Notes: generated by a model not told the origin, from the letters alone. Positions 9,321 to 19,752 are shown, numbered from the stretch's first letter. The stretch: 63,529 nt of DNA from Rhodobiaceae bacterium (GCA_018673175.1 JABHDF010000037.1:1-63529), one strand, 5' to 3'. Numbers and translations: made by a program.

Positions 9321-9710
9321 TTATTCAGGTTTCCAAGCATTATAACCTTCAGCATAAGACGCCGCATCGGCGGGCCCTGCTGGCTTATGAGCCTCTTTGG
9401 TGCCGGTCATATTCATCTGATGTGGCTGCATCCAATCGCGTTTGGTCATTTTGGCCTCATCGGGGGTTTCATCCACCGTATAGTGCAACCAACCATGCCA
9501 TTCGGCTGGCACGCGCGAGGTTTCAATGTCGCCATTGTAAATCACCCAACGGCGCGTTTTGCCGTTAATCGAGTCACCTTTTTTATCGATGTAATAGCAA
9601 TTGCCTTGCTCATCCACGCCCACGAGTTCGCCGCGACGCCAAGTATTCAGCAAAGTGCCAAAGGTTTGGTGATGCCACCAAGTAAAAATCGTTTTTAGAA
9701 AAACCAACAT
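9321..9710 (-). CDS. NADH:ubiquinone oxidoreductase subunit NDUFA12
   Basis: Accessory subunit of respiratory complex I, homologous to the mitochondrial B17.2/NDUFA12 protein and a marker of Alphaproteobacteria. The 129 residues include the family core FGTLLNTWRRGELVG, the YYIDKKG and RRWVIYNG blocks and the WHGWLHYTVDETP motif. GGAG is found about 10 nt upstream of the ATG. It heads the NDUFA12-mlaD-DUF2155 run and is separated from aspS by a terminator. Confidence 0.95.
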   Translation of the reverse strand: MLVFLKTIFTWWHHQTFGTLLNTWRRGELVGVDEQGNCYYIDKKGDSINGKTRRWVIYNGDIETSRVPAEWHGWLHYTVDETPDEAKMTKRDWMQPHQMNMTGTKEAHKPAGPADAASYAEGYNAWKPE

Positions 9711-9753
9711 TAAGTTTTACTCCATTTGGACATAGCATAAACCAAGCCGCCCT

Positions 9754-9783
9754 AAAAAACACGAGCAAAAAAACCCGCTCGTG
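9754..9783 (-). terminator. Rho-independent terminator of aspS
   Basis: Perfect 7-bp stem: CACGAGC (9760-9766) and GCTCGTG (9777-9783), followed on the reverse strand by six T residues (complement of the A-run at 9754-9759). It lies 8 nt beyond the aspS stop codon and isolates aspS from the NDUFA12 gene. Confidence 0.88.
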
Positions 9784-9790
9784 CTCTGCC

Positions 9791-11599
9791 CTATTCGCTA
9801 TCTTGTGGGGCCGCTTCGCTCTCCGCCGTTGGTGCCGGCAGGTTCAAACGAATATGCAGCTCACGCAGTTGCGCGTTGGACACAGGGCTTGGCGCTTGCA
9901 TCAGCAAATCTTCGGCTTGCTGGTTCATCGGGAAAGCCACCACTTCGCGCAAGTTCTCTTGCTCGGCCAGCATCATCACAATGCGGTCGACGCCTGGCGC
10001 AATGCCACCATGGGGCGGCGCCCCAAAGCGGAAAGCATTCAACATGCCGCCAAATTCTTTTTCCACCACGGCATCGTCATAACCAGCTAGCTCAAAAGCT
10101 TTCAGCATAATCTCTGGCTTATGGTTCCGAATGGCGCCCGAGGATAGCTCGATGCCATTGCAAACGATGTCATATTGATAGCCCTTGATATCGAGGGGAT
10201 CCATGGTCTCCAAGGCTTCCATACCCCCTTGCGGCATGGAAAACGGATTGTGCGAGAAGTCCAGCTTGCCCGTTGTCTCGTCGATTTCATACATCGGGAA
10301 ATCGACAATCCAGCAGAAAGCAAATTGATCGCGGTCGATGATGTCTAATTCAGTGCCGACGCGATTGCGCGCACGACCGGCAAATTCGGCAAATTCGCGT
10401 GGCACGCCGGCACAGAAGAACACGGCATCGCCATCTTCGAGGCCCAATTGCGTGCGAATTTGCTCGGTGCGCTCGGCACCAATGTTTTTCGCCAAGGGGC
10501 CGGCCCCCTCGCAATCGCGGAAGAAAATATAGCCAAGACCGGGCTGGCCTTCGCCTTGCGCCCAAGAGTTCATCCGGTCACAAAACGCACGACTACCGCC
10601 GGTTTTGGCTGGAATGGCCCAAATGCGAACCTTGTCGTTTTTCTCAATCATGCCCGCAAAAATCTTGAAGTCAGAGCCGGCAAAACTGGCCGTCACGTCT
10701 TCCATTTCAATGGGAATTCGCAAGTCTGGCTTATCCGAGCCATATTTTTGCATCGCTTCGGCATAGGGAATGCGCGGGAAGGTTTTTGTCACGCGCTTGC
10801 CTTTGCCAAATTCGACAAACACATCGTGCAACACAGGCTCCACCGCTTGGAACACATCTTCTTGCGTCACAAAGCTCATCTCTAGGTCGAGTTGGTAGAA
10901 CTCGCCTGGCGAACGGTCAGCGCGCGCATCTTCATCTCGGAAGCATGGCGCAATTTGGAAATAGCGATCAAAGCCCGCCACCATCAGCATTTGCTTAAAC
11001 TGTTGCGGGGCTTGTGGGAGGGCATAAAAACGCCCCGGATGAGTGCGCGATGGCACCAGAAAATCGCGCGCACCCTCTGGGCTAGACGCGGTCAGAATGG
11101 GGGTTTGATATTCGCGAAACCCATCGTCGGTCATGCGACGACGCAACCAAGCGATGATATCCGAGCGCAGCACGATGTTGCTATGCAGCGTATCGCGGCG
11201 CAAATCTAGGAAGCGGTAGCGTAGCCGAATATCTTCGGGGTAATCCGGTTCGCCAAACACAGGCAAGGGCAAATCGCCAGCCTCGGAGAGGACTTCCAAC
11301 TCTGAGACATAAATCTCGACTTCGCCAGTTGGCAGATTTGGGTTTTTGGCGTCCGCATCGCGGGCCACCACTTTGCCTTCAGCGCGCAACACGCTCTCGG
11401 CGCGCGCGCCCTCGGCCACGGCAAAAAACGGGCTAGACGGCTCGATAACCAATTGCGTCAGACCAAAGTGATCGCGCAAATCAATGAACAACAAACCACC
11501 ATGGTCGCGCTTGCGATGCACCCAGCCCGAGAGGCGGACGGTTTGGTCTAGGTTCTCAGCGCGCAAGGCGCCGCAATTATGGCTACGATACTCGTGCAT
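9791..11599 (-). CDS. aspS: Aspartyl-tRNA synthetase (probably non-discriminating)
   Basis: Class II aminoacyl-tRNA synthetase of 602 residues with the bacterial layout: N-terminal anticodon-binding OB fold ([13 protein letters not shown]), class II core with motif 2 [19 protein letters not shown], a GAD insertion domain in the middle, and motif 3 near GVDRIVM. Bacteria with GatCAB normally use this enzyme to charge both tRNA-Asp and tRNA-Asn; the non-discriminating assignment is from knowledge of Alphaproteobacteria, not read from the sequence. An Ala/Glu-rich tail ends the protein. AGGAAG lies just upstream of the ATG, preceded by a hairpin (separate entry). Confidence 0.97.
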   Translation of the reverse strand: MHEYRSHNCGALRAENLDQTVRLSGWVHRKRDHGGLLFIDLRDHFGLTQLVIEPSSPFFAVAEGARAESVLRAEGKVVARDADAKNPNLPTGEVEIYVSELEVLSEAGDLPLPVFGEPDYPEDIRLRYRFLDLRRDTLHSNIVLRSDIIAWLRRRMTDDGFREYQTPILTASSPEGARDFLVPSRTHPGRFYALPQAPQQFKQMLMVAGFDRYFQIAPCFRDEDARADRSPGEFYQLDLEMSFVTQEDVFQAVEPVLHDVFVEFGKGKRVTKTFPRIPYAEAMQKYGSDKPDLRIPIEMEDVTASFAGSDFKIFAGMIEKNDKVRIWAIPAKTGGSRAFCDRMNSWAQGEGQPGLGYIFFRDCEGAGPLAKNIGAERTEQIRTQLGLEDGDAVFFCAGVPREFAEFAGRARNRVGTELDIIDRDQFAFCWIVDFPMYEIDETTGKLDFSHNPFSMPQGGMEALETMDPLDIKGYQYDIVCNGIELSSGAIRNHKPEIMLKAFELAGYDDAVVEKEFGGMLNAFRFGAPPHGGIAPGVDRIVMMLAEQENLREVVAFPMNQQAEDLLMQAPSPVSNAQLRELHIRLNLPAPTAESEAAPQDSE

Positions 11600-11616
11600 T
11601 ATGTCTTCCTTTGTGC

Positions 11617-11635
11617 AAAGACCCCATCGGTCTTT
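11617..11635 (-). promoter_or_regulatory. Hairpin in the aspS 5' leader
   Basis: On the reverse strand AAAGACC and GGTCTTT (11635-11629 and 11623-11617) can form a 7-bp stem with a 5-nt loop only a few bases before the aspS ribosome site. No U-run follows in the aspS direction. It could affect aspS translation or mRNA stability. It is also compatible with chance. Confidence 0.4.
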
Positions 11636-11729
11636 TAAAGCCTAATTAGCTCATTCCTGAGCTTAAACACACCGCTTCAGACGATTTGTCAAGATGCCAG
11701 ACCCCGTGCAAGGAGGTTTCGTTTCCTAG

Positions 11730-11758
11730 GCGACAAAGCCAGCCAACTGGCGTATAAA
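11730..11758 (+). promoter_or_regulatory. Candidate promoter of rnd placing +1 at its start codon
   Basis: GCGACA (11730-11735, four of six matches to a sigma-70 -35 box), 17-bp spacer, TATAAA (11753-11758). Transcription would begin around 11764-11766, which is the A of the rnd ATG, so the mRNA could be leaderless. Confidence 0.4.
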
Positions 11759-11765
11759 TCGGGGC

Positions 11766-12917
11766 ATGAATTTAATTACCACAAATGACGCCCTTGCGGC
11801 TCTCTGTTCCAAGCTTTCCACCCAACGATATATCACTGTCGATACGGAATTCTTGCGCGAAACCACCTTCTGGCCAAAACTTTGCCTCATCCAAGCGGCT
11901 GGCGATGGCGTGGAAGCCATGATTGACCCACTGGCTGAAGGCATTGATTTACAACCATTTTATGACCTTTTGGTTAATCCAGACGTGATAAAAGTGATGC
12001 ATGGCTGCCGCCAAGACGTGGAAATTTTTCACAAAGGCGCCAACATCATCCCTACCCCGCTTTTCGATACACAAATCGCGGCCATGGTTTGCGGCTTTGG
12101 CGATGCGGTGGGCTATGAGACGCTGATTAAGAGAACGTCGGGCGGTAAAATCGACAAAGGCAGCCGCTTTACCGATTGGAGCCAACGCCCGTTGAGCGAC
12201 GCGCAGCTGACCTATGCGCAGGCCGATGTGACGCATTTGCGCGATGCCTATGAAATTCTCGAGGCACAATTGGCTGAAAATGGTCGTCGTGGCTGGTTAG
12301 AAGAAGAAAGCAATTTGCTCTCCGACCCCGAAATTTACACCCAGCGCCCCGAGAACGCCTGGAAGCGGCTGAAGATGCAAGATCGTCGCCCGCATGTTTT
12401 GGGCGTTCTGGTAGAAGTGGCGGCGTGGCGCGAAACCGAAGCGCAGGCGCGCGATGTGCCGCGCAATCGCATTTTAAAAGATGACGCCATTCGCGAGTTG
12501 GCCCTGCAAGGCCCGAAAGATAAAAAGGCGCTAGGCCGCTTGCGCGCCGTGCAGCGCGGCTACGAGAACTCTCGCCATGCCGAGCCGCTTCTCGAAGCGG
12601 TGGCGCGCGGCAAGAAAAGGCAAGCGGAAGACCTGCCCGATGTGCCGGCCCCAAGCGTCAACCGACAAGGCATTGGCCCTCTGGTGGATTTGCTAAAAGT
12701 GCTGCTGAAACAGCGCAGCGAAGAAACCGGCGTGGCACCCAAGCTCATCGCCAATGTGGCCGACCTAGAGCGCATTGCCAGCGATAGCGAACCAGATGTA
12801 GCGGCACTACATGGCTGGCGGCACGAAATTTTTGGTCAATATGCCGTAGATTTAAAGGCTGGCAAATTGGCCCTCGCCTCAAAAGATGACGCGGTTATTT
12901 TGGTGTCGCGTAATTAA
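11766..12917 (+). CDS. rnd: Ribonuclease D
   Basis: 3'-to-5' exoribonuclease for tRNA and small RNA 3' maturation. The 383-residue protein has the DEDDy exonuclease domain (about 1-170) with D-x-E in TVDTEF, the second aspartate in HGCRQDVEIF and the YAQAD Tyr/Asp pair, followed by an HRDC domain (about 205-285) and a C-terminal helical domain. No clear Shine-Dalgarno precedes the ATG. Its stop codon overlaps that of the convergent ppx by four bases. Confidence 0.95.
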   Translation: MNLITTNDALAALCSKLSTQRYITVDTEFLRETTFWPKLCLIQAAGDGVEAMIDPLAEGIDLQPFYDLLVNPDVIKVMHGCRQDVEIFHKGANIIPTPLFDTQIAAMVCGFGDAVGYETLIKRTSGGKIDKGSRFTDWSQRPLSDAQLTYAQADVTHLRDAYEILEAQLAENGRRGWLEEESNLLSDPEIYTQRPENAWKRLKMQDRRPHVLGVLVEVAAWRETEAQARDVPRNRILKDDAIRELALQGPKDKKALGRLRAVQRGYENSRHAEPLLEAVARGKKRQAEDLPDVPAPSVNRQGIGPLVDLLKVLLKQRSEETGVAPKLIANVADLERIASDSEPDVAALHGWRHEIFGQYAVDLKAGKLALASKDDAVILVSRN

Positions 12918-14458
12918 TCGATCTCGACATCGCCGAATTGCAAGCTCGCCTCTAGCCCTAAAACGGTCGCCACCGCGGCGAGACGTTTCTGAATAATTGG
13001 CGCGTTTAGATTTTTCAACGCTGGCGACAAAGTCAGGGTCAATTTATTTGGCTCAGCGGTTAATTTCGTCTGCGATAAAGCGCCCGGCAAAGAAGCCGAT
13101 AGCGAATGCGCCAATCGCAAGCTAAGCCCCAAGGCGCGCGCCAAGTTGGCGTCTTTGGCGCCCAATTGGGGGCTTCCAAAACTCATATCCGCATCGCGCA
13201 CCTCATGGCGAAACGACAAGCCATGCGCCATGAACACGCGGGCCGGATGCGTGATGCCCGCAAAAGGCGCGGTCAATACAGTTTGGCGAATGGTGCTGGC
13301 GCGAAACGAGGAATGGCTCGACCAGGCTAAATCGGAGATTAAACACGAGGCCTCGCGCAATCGATTAATCTCCTCAAGAGACAAACCCTCGGGCGCGGCA
13401 TGGCGATATAAACCGTCCGTCCAAACCGCCAGCTCATGGCCATAGGCTTCGGCTTTGCACAATCGGCTGGCCATTTCTTCGCAAGCCATCAACAAAGGAT
13501 CGAGGTTGCGGTATTTGGCTTTCAGCTCAGAAAACAAAAACCCTTCGCGCACCGCATGGGTCGAGACAATCAGCCGTTCGGGCTGCACGAGCGTCATAAG
13601 GTTTTGCAAAACCAACGCGGCGGCGGGTAAATCTTTCCGCCGATTGTTTGGCGCCCCGGCCAATAGGGCGTCTTCTTGCGCCACCAAACGCGCGCAAAAC
13701 TCGATGCCGTCGCGCTGGCTCATTTCATATTGGTGCAGTACTTCCAGCGGATAATCGAGGCTCTGCATATGCAGTTTCGCCATCGTCCGCCACGTCCCCC
13801 CGACAATATAAATCGGCAATCCCTGGCCGTCTTCGAAACCGGTGAGCGTCGAAAAGGCGGTTTTAATCTGTTCGGCCATAACCGATAAATCATCCCCGCT
13901 GGCGCGCTCCAGAGCCAAGACGCCCAAAGGCAGGCTGGCCCAAGCCTCTACTTGACCATCGTGAACGCGGGCTAGCTCTAAGCTGCCACCGCCCAAATCA
14001 GCGACAATGCCATCGGCGCCAGGTATCCCCAACATCACGCCATCGGCGGAAAAAAAAGCTTCTTCTTCGCCGCTCAAAACCCTAATTTTATGCCCAAGAC
14101 AGGCTTCCGCCTCGGCCACAAACTCGGCACTATTGCGCGCTTCGCGCACGGCAGCCGTGGCAAAAGCGGCCAGGTTTTCGATGCCCAATTGTTCGGCAAT
14201 GGCACGGAAACGACGAAAGGTATCCAGCGCTTTTTGGCGCGGCTGGCCATCGATGGAGCCGCTGGCGGCCACCGCATCGCCCAAACGACAAAAGGCGCGT
14301 TCATTATAAATCGGCAAAGGCGTGCGTGCCGAGCCGCTATAGCCCACGAGCCGAACCGAGTTGGAGCCAATGTCCAACACGCCTTGCGGGGCATCCGGGG
14401 GCAGCGTGCCCAGTTTCGATAACGCCTTGGCGTATTTATCGGTATAGCTCCCAGTCAT
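12914..14458 (-). CDS. ppx: Exopolyphosphatase (Ppx/GppA family)
   Basis: Releases phosphate from the ends of polyphosphate. The 514-residue protein belongs to the ASKHA fold: phosphate-1 loop VLDIGSNSVRLV near residue 28, second loop IVADLGGGSLEL near 150, and a C-terminal helical extension from about 310 typical of alphaproteobacterial Ppx. It follows ppk on the same strand after 31 nt, so synthesis and breakdown of polyphosphate are encoded together. A second Ppx/GppA protein is encoded at 61429-62661; the ppk linkage makes this copy the likelier true exopolyphosphatase. Confidence 0.92.
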   Translation of the reverse strand: MTGSYTDKYAKALSKLGTLPPDAPQGVLDIGSNSVRLVGYSGSARTPLPIYNERAFCRLGDAVAASGSIDGQPRQKALDTFRRFRAIAEQLGIENLAAFATAAVREARNSAEFVAEAEACLGHKIRVLSGEEEAFFSADGVMLGIPGADGIVADLGGGSLELARVHDGQVEAWASLPLGVLALERASGDDLSVMAEQIKTAFSTLTGFEDGQGLPIYIVGGTWRTMAKLHMQSLDYPLEVLHQYEMSQRDGIEFCARLVAQEDALLAGAPNNRRKDLPAAALVLQNLMTLVQPERLIVSTHAVREGFLFSELKAKYRNLDPLLMACEEMASRLCKAEAYGHELAVWTDGLYRHAAPEGLSLEEINRLREASCLISDLAWSSHSSFRASTIRQTVLTAPFAGITHPARVFMAHGLSFRHEVRDADMSFGSPQLGAKDANLARALGLSLRLAHSLSASLPGALSQTKLTAEPNKLTLTLSPALKNLNAPIIQKRLAAVATVLGLEASLQFGDVEID

Positions 14459-14489
14459 TGGACGAGCTTGCCTGTTTGTTCAAAATTCT

Positions 14490-16715
14490 TCAAGCTTTGC
14501 CATCCTCTTGCCCGCTACTTTGCCCACTACTTTGCCCGCTACTTTGCCCGCTGCCTTCCCCAAAGGAATTGCCGCGGCCAGATAGGCTTGGGTTGGTCAT
14601 GAAATAAGCATGGGCATTCATCCGGCTCTCGCCGTCTTCCGGCGTTTGGCGATAATACTGCCCATCGCTTCGCAGGCTCCAGCTTTGCTGATTATCGGCT
14701 AAATTGGTGACCATAATTTGCTCGAGAATTTGCTCATGAACGGTCGGGTTTAAAATCGGTGTCAGAATTTCGACCCGACGATTAAAATTGCGCGGCATCC
14801 AATCCGCCGACGAGAAGAACACTTTGGCCTTGGCCGAGGGCAGGCTTTCGCCGCCACCAAAACAAACGATGCGCGAATGCTCCAAAAACCGCCCGATGAT
14901 GCTTTTCACGCGAATGTTCTCCGACAGCCCCTCGACGCCCGCGCGCAAACAACAAATGCCGCGCACCACAAGCTCGATTTGCACCCCCGCTTGCGAGGCC
15001 TGATACAAGGCATCGATGACAAAAGGGTCGACCAAAGAATTCATCTTCGCCCAAATCGTTGCCGGCCGCCCCGCCACCGCATGATCTATTTCGTCTTGAA
15101 TATGTGCCATCAAAGTCGAGCGCAAAGTCAGCGGCGACATGGCCAGTTTTTTCAAATCCGTCGGTTCGGCATAGCCGGTAAAAAAGTTGAACACTCGCGA
15201 GGCATCGGCTGCAATCTCGCGGTCGCAGGTAAACAAAGACAAATCGGTATAGGTTTTGGCGTTTTGCGGATGATAATTACCCGTTCCCAAATGCACATAA
15301 GTCCGAATGACCTCGGCCTCACGGCGCATCACAAGGCTCACTTTGGCGTGGGTTTTCAGCTGCAAAAATCCGTAAACCACTTGCACGCCCGCGCGTTCCA
15401 TATCGCGTGCCAAACGAATGTTCGCGGCCTCATCAAAGCGCGCTTTCAACTCCACCAGCGCGGTGACAGACTTGCCCGCCTCCGCCGCTTCAATCAACGC
15501 CTTCACAATCGGGCTGTTTTCCGTGGTGCGATAGAGCGTTTGTTTGATCGCCACAACATCGGGGTCGAGCGCGGCTTGGCGTAAAAACTGCACCACCACA
15601 TCAAAACTTTCATAAGGGTGATGCACCAGAATATCTTTTTGCCCAATGGCCGAAAAACAATCGCCGCCATGCTCGCGAATGCGCTCGGGAAAGCGCGCGG
15701 CAAAAGGTTCGAATTTATCTTTGGGCGCGCTATGCGCATATAGCTCTGCGGTTTGGGCCAGCCCCACAAGGCCATCGACCACCACCATGCCGCGCGCATC
15801 TACTTGCAATTCTTTTTGCACGAGTTTTTGCAAACTGTCTGGCATTTCGCTATCCAGCTTCAAGCGAATAACCGAGCCGCGTCGCCGCCGCTTGAGCGCA
15901 CTTTCAAACAATTGCACCAAATCTTCGGCTTCTTCTTCCACCTCAATATCACTATCGCGAATTACGCGGAACATGCCTTGCCCCAAAACTTCATAGCCCG
16001 GGAACGTACGTTCAATAAAGGCCGAAATAAGGGTTTCGAGGCGCACGAAATTTATCTCGCCATCCGCGCCCGGGCTGGCCGGCAAACGAATAAACCGGTC
16101 GAGCTGTTGCGGGATGAGCAATAAAGCGTTCATTCGGTTGCCATCGCTTAGCCGCGCCAGTTGCAAAGCCAAAGCCATGCCAAGGTTCGGCACGAAAGGA
16201 AACGGATGCGCGGGATCGATCGCCAAAGGTGTCAGCACCGGCAAAACATGGTCGAGGAAATAAGCCTGCAGCCAGTCTAATTGCTCGGGAGATAATTCGT
16301 CGGTATCGCGCACATAAAACTGCAAGTCGCGCATCTCAGCCAGCAGCGTGCGCCACACGTCTTGTTGGCGCGCCATCAGCGCATTGGCTTGGGTGGCCAC
16401 TTGTTTCAATTGTTGGCCCGGCGTTAAGCCATCTTGACTGGCGACATCGACCCCCGCTTGCGTTTGCCCCACCAGACCGGCCACGCGCACCATGAAAAAC
16501 TCGTCCAAATTACTGGCCGAGATGGACAAAAACCTCAGCCGTTCCATCACCGGATGATGCGGATTACTGGCTTCCTCTAACACTCTTTGGTTGAACGCCA
16601 ACCAAGACAACTCGCGGTTGATAAATCGCTCGCTGCGCGCAAAGCCCATCAGTTGCTCGGCAAGATCGCCTGGCTTGGCGCCTAATTCTGGCAATGTTTT
16701 CAGTTCTTTGGACAT
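14490..16715 (-). CDS. ppk: Polyphosphate kinase 1
   Basis: Membrane-associated PPK1, which makes long polyphosphate from ATP. The 741-residue product shows the four-domain layout: N-terminal [19 protein letters not shown], head domain, and two phospholipase D-like catalytic domains carrying the histidines in [10 protein letters not shown] and [18 protein letters not shown] and [10 protein letters not shown] are strong family blocks. The last 15 or so residues are a low-complexity SGQS repeat that is not part of the enzyme fold. It sits between hdaA (8 nt upstream) and ppx. Confidence 0.97.
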   Translation of the reverse strand: MSKELKTLPELGAKPGDLAEQLMGFARSERFINRELSWLAFNQRVLEEASNPHHPVMERLRFLSISASNLDEFFMVRVAGLVGQTQAGVDVASQDGLTPGQQLKQVATQANALMARQQDVWRTLLAEMRDLQFYVRDTDELSPEQLDWLQAYFLDHVLPVLTPLAIDPAHPFPFVPNLGMALALQLARLSDGNRMNALLLIPQQLDRFIRLPASPGADGEINFVRLETLISAFIERTFPGYEVLGQGMFRVIRDSDIEVEEEAEDLVQLFESALKRRRRGSVIRLKLDSEMPDSLQKLVQKELQVDARGMVVVDGLVGLAQTAELYAHSAPKDKFEPFAARFPERIREHGGDCFSAIGQKDILVHHPYESFDVVVQFLRQAALDPDVVAIKQTLYRTTENSPIVKALIEAAEAGKSVTALVELKARFDEAANIRLARDMERAGVQVVYGFLQLKTHAKVSLVMRREAEVIRTYVHLGTGNYHPQNAKTYTDLSLFTCDREIAADASRVFNFFTGYAEPTDLKKLAMSPLTLRSTLMAHIQDEIDHAVAGRPATIWAKMNSLVDPFVIDALYQASQAGVQIELVVRGICCLRAGVEGLSENIRVKSIIGRFLEHSRIVCFGGGESLPSAKAKVFFSSADWMPRNFNRRVEILTPILNPTVHEQILEQIMVTNLADNQQSWSLRSDGQYYRQTPEDGESRMNAHAYFMTNPSLSGRGNSFGEGSGQSSGQSSGQSSGQEDGKA
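14509..14544 (-). repeat. 12-bp in-frame tandem repeat at the 3' end of ppk
   Basis: Three adjacent 12-bp copies (plus-strand unit TGCCCGCTACTT, the middle one with one change), plus a partial fourth, encoding repeated Ser-Gly-Gln-Ser at the C-terminus of PPK1. Confidence 0.92.
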
Positions 16716-16723
16716 ATGTCAGT

Positions 16724-17428
16724 CTACCCGAAATTCTTGTCTAACGCCATCACATCCAACTCGCGGGCTACGAGCGGTACGGTAATCGAGCGTTTTTCCG
16801 ATAAAGCCACTTGGTCGATATGCGCCACAATTTCGCCCATGGCGATGAAATTACGCTCGATGCGAGGCAGCAGATAGTCGACCACGCGCGGGTCTATCCG
16901 CACTTGCCGATCGGCGAATAATTTGGCCAAGAGCCCACGCATTAACGCGTCATCGGGCAGATGCATGGCCACCGCCGGAACGGCTTTCAATCGCGAGCTT
17001 AAATCTGGTAATTGCCCGGTCATTTGCGCGGCGGGTATTTGCGACAATAATAATAAACGGGTCGAGCTATTTTTGGCATGATTGAGCAGATGAAACAGAG
17101 CCTCTTCGCCATCTTGGCGCAGACCCTCTAAGCGCTCGATAAGCACCACGTCTGGAACCGAGCCTTTCGGCGCGCCCAGAAAATCAGCCAGTGCCGCCTC
17201 CGTCAACTGGCTCGCGTCAAAGGCCAGAACCGCCACCTGATTGGCCAGCACGCTCGCCAAATGGCTTTTGCCGCAGCCGCTGGGCCCATATAGCCATTGC
17301 ACGGGCGAGGTCCAGTTTGACAAGCCATCGATCACCGCCACCGCTTCTGCATTGCTGGGCGTCACCAGAAACGCATCGCGCCCCAAGGCCGTGCGTTGGG
17401 GTAGATCAAAAACCAATTGTTTAGTCAT
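16724..17428 (-). CDS. hdaA: HdaA, DnaA-related regulatory inactivator
   Basis: AAA+ protein that, bound to the DNA polymerase sliding clamp, stimulates ATP hydrolysis by DnaA and so limits re-initiation of replication. From the ATG at 17428 it has 234 residues. The very N-terminus carries a clamp-binding type motif (KQLVFDLP), followed by Walker A GPSGCGKS near residue 52 and a degenerate Walker B (VVLIERLE). It lacks the DNA-binding domain of DnaA, as expected. Its start overlaps the end of the permease gene by 8 bp, so it is probably translated by coupling. A longer frame begins at 17458 but loses the N-terminal motif position. Confidence 0.9.
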   Translation of the reverse strand: MTKQLVFDLPQRTALGRDAFLVTPSNAEAVAVIDGLSNWTSPVQWLYGPSGCGKSHLASVLANQVAVLAFDASQLTEAALADFLGAPKGSVPDVVLIERLEGLRQDGEEALFHLLNHAKNSSTRLLLLSQIPAAQMTGQLPDLSSRLKAVPAVAMHLPDDALMRGLLAKLFADRQVRIDPRVVDYLLPRIERNFIAMGEIVAHIDQVALSEKRSITVPLVARELDVMALDKNFG

Positions 17429-18467
17429 CGCTAGCCGAACCCGAAGCGCTGGAGACATAATCGCGCTGATAAAGCGTCACGGCGTAACGGATTAGCACAC
17501 CCAATATCGCTGCAATAGGCACCGCCAAAAGCAGTCCCAAAAAGCCAAATAGGCTGCCCATGGCCAGTAAGGCGAAAATAATCCAAACCGGATGCAAATG
17601 CACCCGATCGCCAACCCATCGCGGCGTCAAAACATTGCCTTCAATAAATTGCCCCACCAGGAACACCAGTCCAATTTGGCCAAGGCTGGCCCACTCAAAC
17701 CCAAATTGACCAAGCCCCAAAGCGCCCGCCAAAAGCAGCCCAAAGGCGGCGCCCACATAAGGCACGAAGCTTACCAATCCGGCCAAGAGGCCCACAAAAA
17801 TTCCGCCCTGCAAGCCAACAACAGAAAGCCCGACCGCATAAATCACGCCCAGCGCCATACAGACCATAATCTGACCGCGCGCAAAGCCGCCCAGAGTTGT
17901 ATCAATTTGCCGAGCCAGCTCGCGAATGATTTCGCTATGCTCATCCGGCAGCAGCGCATCAATGCGCGCCGTCATGCGGTCCCAATCGTTCAACATATAG
18001 ACCGCCACAATCGGGGTGATGATGAGAAGGCTCAACACATTGAGCAAAGACAGGCCGGTGAACAGCAGGCTGGAGGCCGTGTTTTGCAAACCATCGCGCA
18101 GGCTTTCGCCCAGCGAACTGACAATCTGCGACTGCCCATCGGTTAGGTTTTCAGCCATCATCCAATTTTGCACATCGGCGATGTAAGACGGCAAAGCGCC
18201 AATCAACAGGCTAATTTGGGTTGCCATCAAGGGCAGCCCCAGCGTTAGGGCGACCAAGACAAGCAGGCCCACAGCCAGCGTAATCGTGGCCGTGGCGAGG
18301 CTGCGAGGCAGACCGAAAGCCTCTAACCGGTCAGCCACAGGATCGAGAAAATAAGCCAGCGCAAAGCCCAAAACAAAAGGCAATAAAATGGACGATAAAG
18401 CCGATAGCAAAAAGATCGACAGGCCAAGCGCCATAATCAGCAGCAGATGAGATAAGCGAAGCGGCAT
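17421..18467 (-). CDS. AI-2E family transporter
   Basis: Polytopic inner-membrane protein (348 residues) of the AI-2E exporter/TqsA-PerM superfamily. I count about eight hydrophobic segments, with the family arrangement: an N-terminal hairpin (LLPFVLGFALAYFLDPVADR), a soluble helical stretch near 90-150, and C-terminal segments with the GNVLTPRWVGDRVHLHPVW block. The substrate is unknown; AI-2 export was shown only for a few members. The gene begins one base after the DUF2066 stop and overlaps hdaA, an order conserved in Alphaproteobacteria. Confidence 0.9.
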   Translation of the reverse strand: MPLRLSHLLLIMALGLSIFLLSALSSILLPFVLGFALAYFLDPVADRLEAFGLPRSLATATITLAVGLLVLVALTLGLPLMATQISLLIGALPSYIADVQNWMMAENLTDGQSQIVSSLGESLRDGLQNTASSLLFTGLSLLNVLSLLIITPIVAVYMLNDWDRMTARIDALLPDEHSEIIRELARQIDTTLGGFARGQIMVCMALGVIYAVGLSVVGLQGGIFVGLLAGLVSFVPYVGAAFGLLLAGALGLGQFGFEWASLGQIGLVFLVGQFIEGNVLTPRWVGDRVHLHPVWIIFALLAMGSLFGFLGLLLAVPIAAILGVLIRYAVTLYQRDYVSSASGSASDD

Positions 18468-18468
18468 G

Positions 18469-19752
18469 TTAAGGGATCTCTCTTATGGCTTGGGGCTGGT
18501 TCGGGGGTGGCGACGGAACCACGGGCGGAGCCCCGACCGGAGAAACGGCTGGAGTAATGACTGGAGAAACGACTGGAGCCACTCCCGGCACGGGCGAGCC
18601 CAGAGGTGCTGCCCCTTCGGGGTCTGTCGCCAGCCCGGTATCTGGCAAAATTGGCGCGACATAAACCGCCACGCCCAAAGCCTTCGCGGTCTCCACGTTG
18701 GCCACTTGGCGGGCGGTTAAACTGCCGCCCAAAACCAACTCATTCTGGTCGAGATTATTGGTCAATTGCGGCACCGATCCAATATAGGCAAGATCGACAT
18801 AGGCATAGTTTTTGGTCAGCTCCACAATGGTCACTTCGCGCACCAAATCGACCGCATTCAAACGGTCGAGCAAGCGCGTCCAATCCGACAGGCTCGTATA
18901 GCTGGCGCGCACTTGCAAAACTTGTTTTTCATCCGACACAACGGCCGCGACAGATTTCCAGCGCGCGGCCAATATGCCCATCACTTCATCAATCGCGCGC
19001 CGCGCCATCTGCGCGTGCGGCGTTCCGGTGCGATAGGTTTTGACAATCACATCGCTTTCCTCGGCGCCAAAAATATAGGCGGTGACGCCCAATTGCCCGT
19101 CCACATCGGCCAGCGCGTGGGCCACCACGACGGTGTCCGTGCCATAGCGTTCGTTCAGGCGTTGTAATTTTGCCGGGTCCCCAATGAGAATATCTTCTGC
19201 ATTGGCAATCTCTGTGTCTTCCAAATCGCCCAGCGGCAGCAACATGGGCGCCAGACTATTATCAATGTCATGAGCCGCCCATTCTTGGCGCCACCAATGT
19301 TCGCCCCAGCTTTGCAGGCCCGCAAGGTCTTCCAACACGGGCAATAAGAGCGCGGGCTGGCTTTGCACTTCGGTGATGGCCACGCCCACGCCGCGAAGTA
19401 ATTCGCGCAAAGGGCCTGGCTTAAACTGTACCGACAAAGTCGCCAAATAGCGCCCGGGGCCAGTTTTCTCGTCTGAAATTCGCAACCCCTCCACCAGGTT
19501 TTCAAAGTCCAAGGCCTGGATATCGGGCAGTTTTTCCCATTCCTCTTGTTTGGTCAGGCGGCGCATAGCCATCGACAGCGCCTTGGTTTGGCCATCGCGC
19601 AAGGCGGCCGCCCGCGCCAAACTGGTCGAGGCGGCGCTGGCATCGACTTTAATTTTTTGCACTTCAAAAACGTTTCCCGCTTGCGCCGAAAGGCTCGCAA
19701 AAGAGAGCGCGAACAGCACAAATAGCAGGTTGGAACAAAGACGGTTTTTCAT
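18469..19752 (-). CDS. DUF2066 exported protein
   Basis: Exported protein of unknown function (427 residues from the ATG at 19752). A signal peptide ends near LSAQA; the DUF2066 region lies at about 20-250 (FEVQKIKVDASAAS, ALSMAMRRLT, FKPGPLRELLRGVGVA). A second domain near 270-365 resembles the heptad of repeats often found after it, and the last 60 residues are a Pro/Val/Ser-rich low-complexity tail (PVVSPVITPAVSPV), partly repetitive. First gene of the DUF2066-AI-2E-hdaA-ppk-ppx operon; transcribed divergently from purM. Confidence 0.88.
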   Translation of the reverse strand: MKNRLCSNLLFVLFALSFASLSAQAGNVFEVQKIKVDASAASTSLARAAALRDGQTKALSMAMRRLTKQEEWEKLPDIQALDFENLVEGLRISDEKTGPGRYLATLSVQFKPGPLRELLRGVGVAITEVQSQPALLLPVLEDLAGLQSWGEHWWRQEWAAHDIDNSLAPMLLPLGDLEDTEIANAEDILIGDPAKLQRLNERYGTDTVVVAHALADVDGQLGVTAYIFGAEESDVIVKTYRTGTPHAQMARRAIDEVMGILAARWKSVAAVVSDEKQVLQVRASYTSLSDWTRLLDRLNAVDLVREVTIVELTKNYAYVDLAYIGSVPQLTNNLDQNELVLGGSLTARQVANVETAKALGVAVYVAPILPDTGLATDPEGAAPLGSPVPGVAPVVSPVITPAVSPVGAPPVVPSPPPNQPQAIREIP

